Positions 54,903-63,618 of a DNA stretch of 64,000 nt are shown here, piece by piece; position 1 is the stretch's first letter; every line of letters begins with the position of its first letter. The DNA is from Paenibacillus aceris (lineage in GTDB: Bacteria; Bacillota; Bacilli; Paenibacillales; NBRC-103111): positions 124,001 through 188,000 of the forward strand of contig NZ_JAGGKV010000014.1 in NCBI RefSeq assembly GCF_017874035.1. Direction: 5' to 3'. The notes beneath the pieces are model-generated. The model ran no database searches. It was given only the letters and a program-made list of their open reading frames with translations, and was not told where the DNA came from. The translations under genes and the position numbers were made by a program.

Positions 54903-56246
54903 CTACTTATTTTTTGAGTCTACGAGCTTCTGAATTTTATCTTGCGCTACTTTTAGCGTTGTATCGATATCCTGGTTTTTCAGCATCATATTATCGAATT
55001 CTTCTTGCATCACTTTATCTACCTCAGCTTGATAAGTTAGTGGTACAGCTGTTTTGGTTGCAGCACTATTTTTCAAAACGTATAGCAACGATTCCTTGTC
55101 TACCATCTCAGGCGTTTTTGTTTTGGAAACAATTTGATTCACAACTTGCTCCAAATTCGCCTTTTTCCAAGAAGGAATGAATCTGCCCTGAAGAACAAGC
55201 CCCTCTGTTGTAAACCAGCGGATAAAGGTATAGGCTTCCTGCTTATGTTTCGAATTGTTGTAGATGGCAAAATTGTCCCCTCCCACCGGTGTCAGGATCG
55301 GATCGCCTTTTTTCATCGTAGGCATGGGAGCAAACACCGTCTTAAAAGTCGCAGGCACAGCATCGGAACCGCCGGTTTCCGCAATAATAAAGGACCCCAC
55401 CTGCATCATGCTTGTATTTTGATTGAAATATTGCGGTCGATAGTTTAGCTTCTGGCTGATCACTTCGGCATAAGGTGTCCCTGATTTATCCTTCTCCGCT
55501 TGTAGGCGCAGTTCTAACGACTTACGCATAAACGGCGTATTAATATTGGCGCTCTTCCCATCGTCGGTGACGAGACCTGCATTTTGCATTTGGGCGAATT
55601 GTGCCAGGTAGGTGAAGTTAATAAAGGTATGGAAGTACGTGCCGTAGCGTGTTTTTCCGCCTTCCGTCTTGGTCATTTTCTTCGAATAATCGAGATATTC
55701 ATCCCATGTCCAGCTTTGCGGGACCGTGAGTCCCGCTTCTTTCATGTGCGCTTCATTGATTACGACAAACTGGCTGACAGATTTCCCCGGGATGCCGTAC
55801 GTTTTTCCATTCAGCTGTGTAGCGCCAATGTATTCATCATCCAGCTTGATTCCTTCTTTACTCAGATACGAGTCTAGCGGCTCGAACATCCCTAGAGCAG
55901 CCCGCTGTGCGAGATAATTAGAGGCAGGGAGCATGATGACATCCATATCCTCTGCTGATGCAGCGGCCAGGTCAATTTTCTTCAGTGCTTCCAATGAGTT
56001 GTTATCTCCTGCAGAAACGAACTCCACTTTAATATTCGGATATTTTTTCTCGAATTCTTGCAGCACAACGTCGAAGCCGTCTGTTTTCAAATTGTTCCAC
56101 GTATGCAGCTTAATGCTGACAGGTTTACCGCTGGATGTGGAAGCTGCGCCGCCATCTGCTTCCTTCGAAGAAGCGCATCCTGTCAAAAGCACAGCTGCAG
56201 CCGTCATCCCGATTGCTGTCTGTTTCCATTTCCATTTCAATTTCAT
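54903..56246 (-). CDS. Sugar-binding lipoprotein of ABC importer (locus D)
   Basis: This 447-residue family 1 solute-binding protein starts at the ATG at 56244-56246 after AGGGGG; an upstream in-frame extension is rejected because it runs into the permease gene. The signal peptide has a basic start (MKLKWKWKQ) and ends in lipobox LLTGC. The mature domain has YGIPGKSVSQFVVINEAHM and WDEYLDYSKKM. It lies downstream of its two permeases. Confidence 0.92.
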   Translation of the reverse strand: MKLKWKWKQTAIGMTAAAVLLTGCASSKEADGGAASTSSGKPVSIKLHTWNNLKTDGFDVVLQEFEKKYPNIKVEFVSAGDNNSLEALKKIDLAAASAEDMDVIMLPASNYLAQRAALGMFEPLDSYLSKEGIKLDDEYIGATQLNGKTYGIPGKSVSQFVVINEAHMKEAGLTVPQSWTWDEYLDYSKKMTKTEGGKTRYGTYFHTFINFTYLAQFAQMQNAGLVTDDGKSANINTPFMRKSLELRLQAEKDKSGTPYAEVISQKLNYRPQYFNQNTSMMQVGSFIIAETGGSDAVPATFKTVFAPMPTMKKGDPILTPVGGDNFAIYNNSKHKQEAYTFIRWFTTEGLVLQGRFIPSWKKANLEQVVNQIVSKTKTPEMVDKESLLYVLKNSAATKTAVPLTYQAEVDKVMQEEFDNMMLKNQDIDTTLKVAQDKIQKLVDSKNK

Positions 56247-56271
56247 CCCAATTCCCCCTAGTAAAATTATG

Positions 56272-57102
56272 CTAGCCTTTGACGCTTCCTGAAGCAACAC
56301 CTTCAATGACATGCTTTTGACCAAAGATGAAAATAATCAACAAAGGCAGAATGGCGGAGACGGCGCCAGCCATGATCAGCGAATAGTACTCACCGTTCAC
56401 GTCAGCGAATTTCCGCATCCCCAGTTGAATCGTAAACAAGTGATCGGACCGGAGGAAAATTAGCGGATTCTGATAATCGTTCCACGTCCAGATGAAGCGT
56501 AAAATCATATAAGTAGCAATCGCCGGTTTAACGAGCGGAAGCGTAATGCGAGAGAAAATGATCCAATGATTCGCCCCATCTATTCGTGCGGATTCAATAA
56601 TATCAGTGTGAATGCCCATATAAAATTGCCGCAGCAAGAAAGTACCCAACACCCCGGAAGCTCCTATGAGAACTAAGCCGATATGGCTATTAAAGAGACC
56701 TAACCAGCGGAACATAATAAATTGCGGCACGAGAATCGCTTGATGCGGAATCATGAATGTTGCCAATACAAGAACGAAGATCAGATCGCGCCCCTTAAAC
56801 GTCACCTTCGAGAACCCATAGGCAGCCATACAAGAAATGATCAAGGAAAACAACGTTGTCATGATCGTCACTTTCAAACTATTCCAATAATAGAGCGAAA
56901 AAGGCAATGCCCCAGCCCAAACTTCGCTATAGTTTTTAACGGCATTCCACCTTGTCGGAATCCATTGGATAGGGTAGGTCAGCACGTCCAGCTCCGGCTT
57001 GAACGAAGCCGAAAGCATCCATACAAAAGGCAGGATGAAGATAATCCCTCCGAGTGACATCCCTAGTGTGATGATTGAACGGTTCAGTTGAATTTTTTTC
57101 AT
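56272..57102 (-). CDS. Sugar ABC transporter permease, MalG type (locus D)
   Basis: This 276-residue permease has six membrane segments, an EAA-like loop, ESARIDGANHWIIFSRITLP, and the family ending GVASGSVKG. The leading residues of the loop are Glu-Ser-Ala rather than Glu-Ala-Ala, a common variant. The ATG has GGGAGGTGAT upstream and lies 15 bases after the MalF-type gene. Confidence 0.92.
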   Translation of the reverse strand: MKKIQLNRSIITLGMSLGGIIFILPFVWMLSASFKPELDVLTYPIQWIPTRWNAVKNYSEVWAGALPFSLYYWNSLKVTIMTTLFSLIISCMAAYGFSKVTFKGRDLIFVLVLATFMIPHQAILVPQFIMFRWLGLFNSHIGLVLIGASGVLGTFLLRQFYMGIHTDIIESARIDGANHWIIFSRITLPLVKPAIATYMILRFIWTWNDYQNPLIFLRSDHLFTIQLGMRKFADVNGEYYSLIMAGAVSAILPLLIIFIFGQKHVIEGVASGSVKG

Positions 57103-57117
57103 AGGATCACCTCCCGA

Positions 57118-58062
57118 TTAATAATTTACCCATCTTTTCTGCCCCACCCATTGAATGATCGTAATGATGAGAATAGAGAAGAGGAGCATCATACCAATGG
57201 CTGACGCATATCCGGACTTTAAATTAATAAAAGCGGTTTCATATAAATAAAAGACAATCACTGATGTAGAGCCTGCGGGTCCGCCGTTCGTAAGGATCAT
57301 AATCAGGTCAAAGGCTTTAAAGGACGATACGATGCCTGTTATGAGCAAAAAGAACGTGGTTGGCGAGAGCAGCGGAAGGGTGATCGAGAAAAATTGTTTG
57401 ATCACAGAGGCTCCGTCGATATCGGCAGCTTCATACAAATCTTTGGGGATATTTTGCAAACCGGCCAGAAAAATAATCATGTTGAAGCCCAAAGATGCCC
57501 AAACCATAATAATCATAACAGAAACTAAGGCATAGTTCGGATCAGCTAACCACAACGGCGGATGCTCGATGCCAATTGATTTGAGAAACCCGTTGATCGG
57601 CCCGCTGTTCGGATGAAACAATACTCGCCAAAGTACAGCCACAGCAACGAAACTAGAGATAAACGGCATGAAGTAGATGACTTTGAAAAAGGTTTTAAAA
57701 TACGTCGCTTTATTAATAAGTACAGCCAGTACCAAAGAAAGGAACATCGCGACGGGTACAACGCCCATCAGTGCTATGTTATTTTTCATCGAACGAAGGA
57801 AATTTCCGTCACGCAGTAGTTCCAGGTAATTATTTATTCCTATGAACTTGATGTGTCCTAAGCCTGTAATGAAATTCCAATCTGTGAAACTGATGATAGC
57901 CGACAGCACAATTGGAATAATCGTGAGGACCGTTGTTGTGATCAGCATAGGAGAAATAAACAAGTAACCAGCCATCGTATCGTAAAATGACCGCTTTCTG
58001 GCAGTGGTACGAGCCGGTTGACTATTAGCCTTGGTTACGCCATTCGTTAACACTTGTTCCAA
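57118..58062 (-). CDS. Sugar ABC transporter permease, MalF type (locus D)
   Basis: This 314-residue permease has a cytosolic N-terminus, six membrane segments and the EAA loop EAADIDGASVIKQFFSITLP. The start is probably the TTG at 58060-58062, because GAGGTGA lies 5 bases upstream. An in-frame ATG six codons earlier (58080) has no ribosome binding site and would cover this one. It is the first gene of importer operon D, divergent from the sulfatase gene. Confidence 0.88.
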   Translation of the reverse strand: MEQVLTNGVTKANSQPARTTARKRSFYDTMAGYLFISPMLITTTVLTIIPIVLSAIISFTDWNFITGLGHIKFIGINNYLELLRDGNFLRSMKNNIALMGVVPVAMFLSLVLAVLINKATYFKTFFKVIYFMPFISSFVAVAVLWRVLFHPNSGPINGFLKSIGIEHPPLWLADPNYALVSVMIIMVWASLGFNMIIFLAGLQNIPKDLYEAADIDGASVIKQFFSITLPLLSPTTFFLLITGIVSSFKAFDLIMILTNGGPAGSTSVIVFYLYETAFINLKSGYASAIGMMLLFSILIITIIQWVGQKRWVNY

Positions 58063-58094
58063 GAAAATCACCTCATTCATCGTTCTATACGCTC

Positions 58095-58218
58095 ATTATA
58101 GGAGCAACGAATAAGAAAAACATGGAACGAATTTTTCTATTTACGAAAAAAAATGATCGAAATCTTTTGGCTTTTGCAAAAATCATCCCATGTATCGGAA
58201 ACAAAAACCTTCTATGAT
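58095..58218. promoter_or_regulatory. Divergent promoter region of locus D
   Basis: A minus-strand TATAAT (58100-58095) and a plus-strand TATGAT (58213-58218) face outward, serving the importer and sulfatase operons. Both have poor -35 matches, which suggests activation by the locus D regulator. No cre site is obvious. Confidence 0.5.
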
Positions 58219-58253
58219 AGAAAGTAATCACAAGCCAAAGGAGAAATTGCCAA

Positions 58254-59615
58254 ATGCCCAAGCGACCAAATATTCTGTTTCTCATGAGTGACGAGCATCG
58301 CCCTGATGTTGCGGGGTGGGCCGGGAATCAGGTTATACGCACGCCTGTATTGGACATGCTAGCCAAAGATGGCGTTGTCTTTTCGAATGCCTATACCCCT
58401 TCTCCAATCTGCATTCCCGCCAGGCAATGTATCCTGTCCGGTCAACTTCCCCGAACAAACCATTGCGAGCAATTCGGGCAGGATTTGCCGCCAGGTTCAC
58501 TGACTTTCGCGAGACAGCTTGCCTTGGAGGGATATGAAACCGTTGTCAGCGGCAAGCTGCACCACCTGGGGACAGATCAAATGCAGGGCTGGACATCACG
58601 GATTAGCGGAGATATTCAAATCAATCCCCAATACGTTGGCGGAAAAGCGATGTCTATGCGTAAGCCTTTCTTAGAAAGCAAATGGTCGGATGCCAAAGAA
58701 ATTGCGCGAGCCGGTATCGGAAAAGGGCTGTGTATTACCCATGATGCCTATGCAGTTCAGGGCGCCAAGCAGTTTATTGAGGATTATTTCTGTAATCCCT
58801 ATTATGATAGAGAACAAACTCACCCCCTGCTGCTGAAATTGAGCCTGCTGCAGCCTCACTATCCCTATTTAACAAGTGAAGAGAAATTCAACTATTACTT
58901 GAATCGCGTTACTCCCTATGTACATGATGAGGTATTCGATCATCCTTTCCTATCCCAGCATCAGGTTCGCACAGGTACCGATGCGACAGAGCGTGATTTG
59001 CGACGGGCGACGGCCGCTTATTATGGCATGGTTGAAACGATCGACGAGATGTATGGGGACGTACTGAATGCCCTTACACATGTCGGCCAAGATCTCGATG
59101 ACTGGATTATCGTGTATACGAGCGATCACGGCGAGATGCTTGGTCAGCATGGGATTTGGGAGAAGCAGAAGTTTTTCGAAGCAAGCGTTAGAGTCCCTCT
59201 GATCATTCGGTATCCGCGCAAATTCGGCAAAGGCCGCGTTGTTGAGCAAAATGTAAACCTATGCGATCTCTTTGCAACGTTGTGTGACTTATCGGATACT
59301 CCGGTTCCGCAGGGGTTGGACAGTCGGAGCCTTGTCCCGCTCATGGCTGATTCCGCTGCCGAGTGGAATAATGAAACGATATCCCAATTTATGGGCACCA
59401 ATCTTATGATTAAGCAAGATCATTTGAAGTATCAATATTATGGGGAAACGATGCCTGAAGTATTATTTGACCTAGCGCGTAATCCCGAGGAATCTTTCAA
59501 TTTCATTCATGAACCTGACTATGCCCCGCTGCTGGCAAGATTTCGCAAGCGGCGGGCTGAGTTAGGCTTTGGTCCTGATGCCAGCCCGGATTATCAGAAT
59601 GCAGGGTATGCATAA
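58254..59615 (+). CDS. Sulfatase (type I, Cys-type formylglycine enzyme)
   Basis: This 453-residue alkaline-phosphatase-superfamily enzyme removes sulfate esters. Metal-binding LFLMSDEHR and the maturation motif CIPAR (Cys53-Arg57, C-x-P/A-x-R form) are present; this Cys must be converted to formylglycine. The HG pair in YTSDHGEMLGQHGIWEKQ marks the second metal site. There is no signal peptide, so it acts in the cytosol, probably on imported sulfated sugars. ATG follows AAAGGAGAA. No maturation-enzyme gene lies in the window. It is followed by the kinase/regulator pair of the same locus. Confidence 0.93.
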   Translation: MPKRPNILFLMSDEHRPDVAGWAGNQVIRTPVLDMLAKDGVVFSNAYTPSPICIPARQCILSGQLPRTNHCEQFGQDLPPGSLTFARQLALEGYETVVSGKLHHLGTDQMQGWTSRISGDIQINPQYVGGKAMSMRKPFLESKWSDAKEIARAGIGKGLCITHDAYAVQGAKQFIEDYFCNPYYDREQTHPLLLKLSLLQPHYPYLTSEEKFNYYLNRVTPYVHDEVFDHPFLSQHQVRTGTDATERDLRRATAAYYGMVETIDEMYGDVLNALTHVGQDLDDWIIVYTSDHGEMLGQHGIWEKQKFFEASVRVPLIIRYPRKFGKGRVVEQNVNLCDLFATLCDLSDTPVPQGLDSRSLVPLMADSAAEWNNETISQFMGTNLMIKQDHLKYQYYGETMPEVLFDLARNPEESFNFIHEPDYAPLLARFRKRRAELGFGPDASPDYQNAGYA

Positions 59616-59654
59616 ACCCACAGCGTATCAAGTTCTTAAGGAGGTAAGTCAAAC

Positions 59655-61445
59655 ATGCGCATCAAGCAGTATCTTCATAGATTGTCACTACGGCAGAAGC
59701 TCATTCTTACATCGATCGCATGTTTGGTGATCCCTACCCTTTTGATGCTGTACACGACTATCATTTATTCCGAACGTATCATTCGCGATCAAACGCAGGA
59801 AAAAGCTATCCAGTCGCTGAAAATCGTCCAGACGCAAATTTATACGATCGTTGACGAGATGGTTTCCATATCAAATTTCATCCAATTCGATACTGAGCTG
59901 CGCGCTTTAATGGAAAATGGCAAAACAGATCCTTTGGCCGCCAAGCAGATTACGACTCGACTCGAACAAATTGCCGGCGAAAAACCTGATTTACAACTGA
60001 CCCTGCTCATGGCTGATGGCCGGGCATACTCGGATTACTCATTCTATGATTGGAATCCACTCTTATTTACGAAGCGTACGTGGTTTTCTCAACTGTCTCA
60101 ATTGTCAGCCTATGACACGCTCTTTATTGGCGCAGAGCCAAATTACATATCCGGTAAGGAAAAGGATATGCCCTATGTCGTTCTTACTGCGCGCATGTTG
60201 TACAGCGACTCCCCTAAACCTCTGGCTTCGCTGATCGTCAGCCGCGCAGAGAATGCGGTTCGCGACCTCTTTGCAGATTTTACAGAGAATGTTTACTTGC
60301 TTGATGCCAATAATCGGATACTATCGAACCGTAACCCCGAACTTATAGGGAGTAACTTTCAACATGTACTGGATCTAAGTCATATGCCCCCTTCCGGCAT
60401 GATCGAACTAAACGGTACGAACCAGCTGATTACGAGCATTCCACTGCGGTTTGCCGGTTGGAAGCTGGTGAGCGTGGCGCCCTATGAGCAGTTGACCAAA
60501 AAGTTGACAGCCATGTACCACTCCAATCTCATTCTTCAAATGCTCTTCGCCGCCGTCTTTCTCATTGCCCTTGTCTTCTTCCTGCGCAAGTTCACGAAGC
60601 CGATTCAGATACTGGGACATGTCGTGAAAAAAGTAGAAGAAGGCGATATAACAATACGTTCCAACATTCGGGGTGCCGATGAAGTTGGTCAATTTGGCCG
60701 CTCCTTCGACAATATGCTTGATCGTATTCTGGAAATGCTAGAGCATGTTAAGCTTGAGCAGGAGTTAAAACGCCATGCCGAACTTGCTCTGCTGCAAGCG
60801 CAGATTCATCCTCATTTTCTATTTAATGTGCTTAGCTCGATTCGATTGAAGCTGCTGATGAAGGATGACAAAGAAAACGCAGAGCTGGTTGAATCCCTGT
60901 CTTCTTTGCTGCGAGCCATGCTTTCATCCAGCCAACAGGAATTCATACCCCTTCATGCCGAGCTCGGAACCGTTAAACAATATATGGACTTAATGAATTT
61001 CGCCATTCGTCACCCGATTGAGGCAAATATTGATGTAGCTCCCGAGCTGCAGCTGGAGGAAGTTCCCCGGTTTATTCTGCAGCCGCTCATTGAAAATGCC
61101 TATAAACACGGCTTCATCCGCAGGAAAGGTCACGTTCTTATTCAAGCGCGGAAGACCGAAACCACCCTCTTGATTACGGTCAAGGATGACGGTAAGGGGT
61201 TGGACGAATTGCCATTAAAGCAATTGCAGGAACGTTTACAGTTGAATAAACAACAAATTGTTATTCAAAGTCGGAAGAGCGGCTATGTCCCCCCTTCTGG
61301 CATTGGGCTTTCCAATGTCTATGAACGGCTTAAGTTAATTTACGGAGACTTATTTGAAATGAAAATTTCCAGCGAACCGCGGCAAGGCTTAACGATTGAA
61401 CTTCATATTCCTACCGATTTCAGAAAGGGTGAACCTCATGTATAA
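59655..61445 (+). CDS. Sensor histidine kinase, YesM-like (locus D)
   Basis: This 596-residue kinase has membrane segments at about 14-36 and 290-311 around an extracellular Cache-type sensor, then HAMP, His_kinase (phospho-acceptor His387 in IHPHFLFNVLSSI; note FNVLSS instead of the commoner YNTLNT) and HATPase_c (LIENAYKHG, KDDGKGLD). ATG follows TAAGGAGG. It is 39 bases after the sulfatase gene and overlaps the regulator gene by 8 bases. Confidence 0.92.
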   Translation: MRIKQYLHRLSLRQKLILTSIACLVIPTLLMLYTTIIYSERIIRDQTQEKAIQSLKIVQTQIYTIVDEMVSISNFIQFDTELRALMENGKTDPLAAKQITTRLEQIAGEKPDLQLTLLMADGRAYSDYSFYDWNPLLFTKRTWFSQLSQLSAYDTLFIGAEPNYISGKEKDMPYVVLTARMLYSDSPKPLASLIVSRAENAVRDLFADFTENVYLLDANNRILSNRNPELIGSNFQHVLDLSHMPPSGMIELNGTNQLITSIPLRFAGWKLVSVAPYEQLTKKLTAMYHSNLILQMLFAAVFLIALVFFLRKFTKPIQILGHVVKKVEEGDITIRSNIRGADEVGQFGRSFDNMLDRILEMLEHVKLEQELKRHAELALLQAQIHPHFLFNVLSSIRLKLLMKDDKENAELVESLSSLLRAMLSSSQQEFIPLHAELGTVKQYMDLMNFAIRHPIEANIDVAPELQLEEVPRFILQPLIENAYKHGFIRRKGHVLIQARKTETTLLITVKDDGKGLDELPLKQLQERLQLNKQQIVIQSRKSGYVPPSGIGLSNVYERLKLIYGDLFEMKISSEPRQGLTIELHIPTDFRKGEPHV

Positions 61446-63042
61446 AGTCGTTCTCGCCGATGACAATGTGCCGCTGCTCGATTATTTATCAGCCAGTATT
61501 CCTTGGGGTGATCTTGGGCTCACACTCGCTGCCGCATGTGCAGACGGCGAAGAGGCGTTCGAAGCTTGCCAAATGCATCATCCCGACATTTTAATTACGG
61601 ATATTGGGATGCCGATTATGAATGGACTGGAGCTTCTTGAAAAAGTCCGCATCAGCAATCCGCAGCTTAAAACGATTATCTTATCGTGCCATGAAGATTT
61701 TCAGTATGCGCAGAAGGCCGTTAAATTACATGTAAGCGAGTATGTGCTGAAGGAAAGCCTTCAGATTGATCATTTAATTGAGCTGCTTCGTACGCTTATT
61801 GCTCAGTTAAATGAAGAAAAAACAGCTAAGCAAGGTGTTCGCCAGCTGCAGGATGTCGTTAAGCAGAACCGCTCCGTGATCCGTACAACCTTCCTTCGTT
61901 CACTGCTCGAGCAACCGGTGATGAATGAAGCTGAATGGATAGAGAAAGCAGCTGCTTTCCATATTCATTTGGGGAATGGCAGCATGATCTTACCGGTATT
62001 GGTAATGCCCGAACGGGCTCTGGACTTGGAATCCCGTTTCGGGAGCACCCACCTCTTGCAGTTTGTTCTGGATAACACCTTAAGTGAGTCAATTCTTACG
62101 GAAGGTTGCAGTATTTTAACCCTGGACGAAAGGCATGCGATCCTGTTGTTCCCCTTTACCAAGACGCTGAAGCGGAATATGTACGAGGATATTCGCAGCG
62201 AACTGCATCGGGCTCAACAATCGTTCCGCCAGGTTATACGCATCGAATTATCCATGTATTTAGGAGACGTCTGTGATGATCTGCCATCTTTGAAAAAGCA
62301 GATTCAAGCATTGCTGAATGCCAAATTGTTCCGCTTCTACGCCGGAGAACAGCGGATTGTCACTGTCGAAGCGTTTGAACCAACGAATGACGATCTTTTT
62401 ATTCATTATATCGAGGCGGTTCAGGATTTTAGAGCTTGTATCCAGAGCGGAGTCGAGGAGGACATAACGGCTGCGATTAACAAATGGTTCGGGCTGATTC
62501 AGGACAAACGCTATCCAGTTGATACTGTGCGCAGTTGGATGGTTAATCTGGTTATGGAGCTTGAGCTCAAGTACATTGTGATGCAGCATTTCGTCTCGAA
62601 TTTCAAAGCCGAGCTGCTTCATCAGACCATTTATCAGATCGTTACACTGGATCATCTCCGGGAATGGACGCATCAATTTCTTTTAGAAAAAAGGGCCGCC
62701 TTACAGACGCTAAGCAATCAAAGCGTGCGGAAGGAGATTGCAGAAGCGAAGCGGCACATTTTGCTGCATCTGGGTGAGAAGATCAGTATGGAAGAAATGG
62801 CGGGAAGGCTGAATCTGAATCCGTCTCACTTTAGCCGTCTGTTTAAAAAGGAAACCGGCGAAACCTTCGTCGAATTCGTTAACCGCTCCAAAATGGAATG
62901 TGCGCGCGATCTGCTGGATAAATCCGATGCGAGCATTGAACAAATTGCGGAGAAGCTCGGCTTTGAACATACCAGCTACTTCATTAAATTGTTTCGGAGC
63001 TTTTCGTCCAAGTCACCGGCGGAGTTTCGGAGAAGAATGTAG
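61438..63042 (+). CDS. Response regulator with AraC-type DNA-binding domain (YesN-like, locus D)
   Basis: This 534-residue regulator has a receiver domain (about 1-120; acidic Asp8-Asp9; phospho-acceptor Asp55 in ILITDIGMPIMNG), a long linker region and a C-terminal AraC double HTH with LGFEHTSYFIKLFRSFSSKSPAEFR. The Lys at the end of receiver strand 5 is present as YVLKES, lacking the usual Lys-Pro pair. ATG at 61438 follows AAAGGGTGA. It likely controls the divergent importer operon and the sulfatase operon. Confidence 0.92.
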   Translation: MYKVVLADDNVPLLDYLSASIPWGDLGLTLAAACADGEEAFEACQMHHPDILITDIGMPIMNGLELLEKVRISNPQLKTIILSCHEDFQYAQKAVKLHVSEYVLKESLQIDHLIELLRTLIAQLNEEKTAKQGVRQLQDVVKQNRSVIRTTFLRSLLEQPVMNEAEWIEKAAAFHIHLGNGSMILPVLVMPERALDLESRFGSTHLLQFVLDNTLSESILTEGCSILTLDERHAILLFPFTKTLKRNMYEDIRSELHRAQQSFRQVIRIELSMYLGDVCDDLPSLKKQIQALLNAKLFRFYAGEQRIVTVEAFEPTNDDLFIHYIEAVQDFRACIQSGVEEDITAAINKWFGLIQDKRYPVDTVRSWMVNLVMELELKYIVMQHFVSNFKAELLHQTIYQIVTLDHLREWTHQFLLEKRAALQTLSNQSVRKEIAEAKRHILLHLGEKISMEEMAGRLNLNPSHFSRLFKKETGETFVEFVNRSKMECARDLLDKSDASIEQIAEKLGFEHTSYFIKLFRSFSSKSPAEFRRRM

Positions 63043-63092
63043 GGACATCCCTATTGGTCCAATGCTTTCTAGTTGGTGATATGGTATGATAT

Positions 63093-63115
63093 AAATATTA
63101 AATTTTTAATGATTT
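63093..63115. promoter_or_regulatory. Dyad operator before ArsR gene
   Basis: ATTAAA-tt-TTTAAT (63097-63110) extends outward with AAAT/ATTT. It lies just upstream of the ArsR ribosome binding site, fitting autoregulation. Confidence 0.5.
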
Positions 63116-63128
63116 AGGGGAGAACGCA

Positions 63129-63455
63129 ATGTTTCAAGAAATCCAGCATTTTAAAGCCGATTTTTTCAAGGCGTTAGCACACCCATTGCGAATAAGAATC
63201 CTTGAAGTTTTAGTTGAAGGCGATAAAAACGTGAATGAGATACAATCGATATTGGGTAGCGATGGTTCTGCCGTTTCACAACAACTAGCCGTATTAAGAA
63301 ATAAAAACGTAGTCCGCGGGATTAAAGACGGAACCTCTGTGATTTACTCGCTAACTGACCCCTTAATTAAAGACCTGCTAATCGTGACGAAGCAGATTTT
63401 TGACAATCATCTTGTGAATGCTATTTCAATGTTAGAAAATATAAAAAATCAGTAA
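63129..63455 (+). CDS. ArsR-family transcriptional repressor
   Basis: This 108-residue winged HTH protein has the family start FKALAHPLRIRILEVL and recognition-helix region GSAVSQQLAVLRNKNVV. No cysteines are present, so a metal-thiolate sensor is ruled out. ATG follows GGGGAGA. It is followed by its terminator and then, on the same strand, a SulP transporter gene with a dyad at its promoter. ArsR-SulP pairs are seen in other Bacillota; the inducer is unknown. Confidence 0.88.
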   Translation: MFQEIQHFKADFFKALAHPLRIRILEVLVEGDKNVNEIQSILGSDGSAVSQQLAVLRNKNVVRGIKDGTSVIYSLTDPLIKDLLIVTKQIFDNHLVNAISMLENIKNQ

Positions 63456-63467
63456 CACTCTCCAACA

Positions 63468-63512
63468 AAAGGAGTGAATCGGGCAGTTCATCTCGATTTA
63501 CATCCTTTTTTT
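63468..63512 (+). terminator. Terminator of ArsR gene
   Basis: An imperfect stem (AAAGGAGTGAATCG paired with CGATTTACATCCTTT) is followed by seven T residues. Confidence 0.75.
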
Positions 63513-63541
63513 ATTTCATTTGTAATCAAAGAAAAATGAAA

Positions 63542-63602
63542 TTGACACCATTTCGATTTGGATATATGATTTTATATATATTCAAATAATCAGATATTTA
63601 AA
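63542..63602 (+). promoter_or_regulatory. Sigma-A promoter and downstream dyad of SulP gene
   Basis: TTGACA (63542-63547) and TATGAT (63565-63570) are spaced by 17 bases. TTnAAATA-N6-TATTTnAA (63581-63602) lies over the start region and is a good candidate ArsR operator. Confidence 0.8.
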
Positions 63603-63618
63603 GATGGTGGGATTGGAT

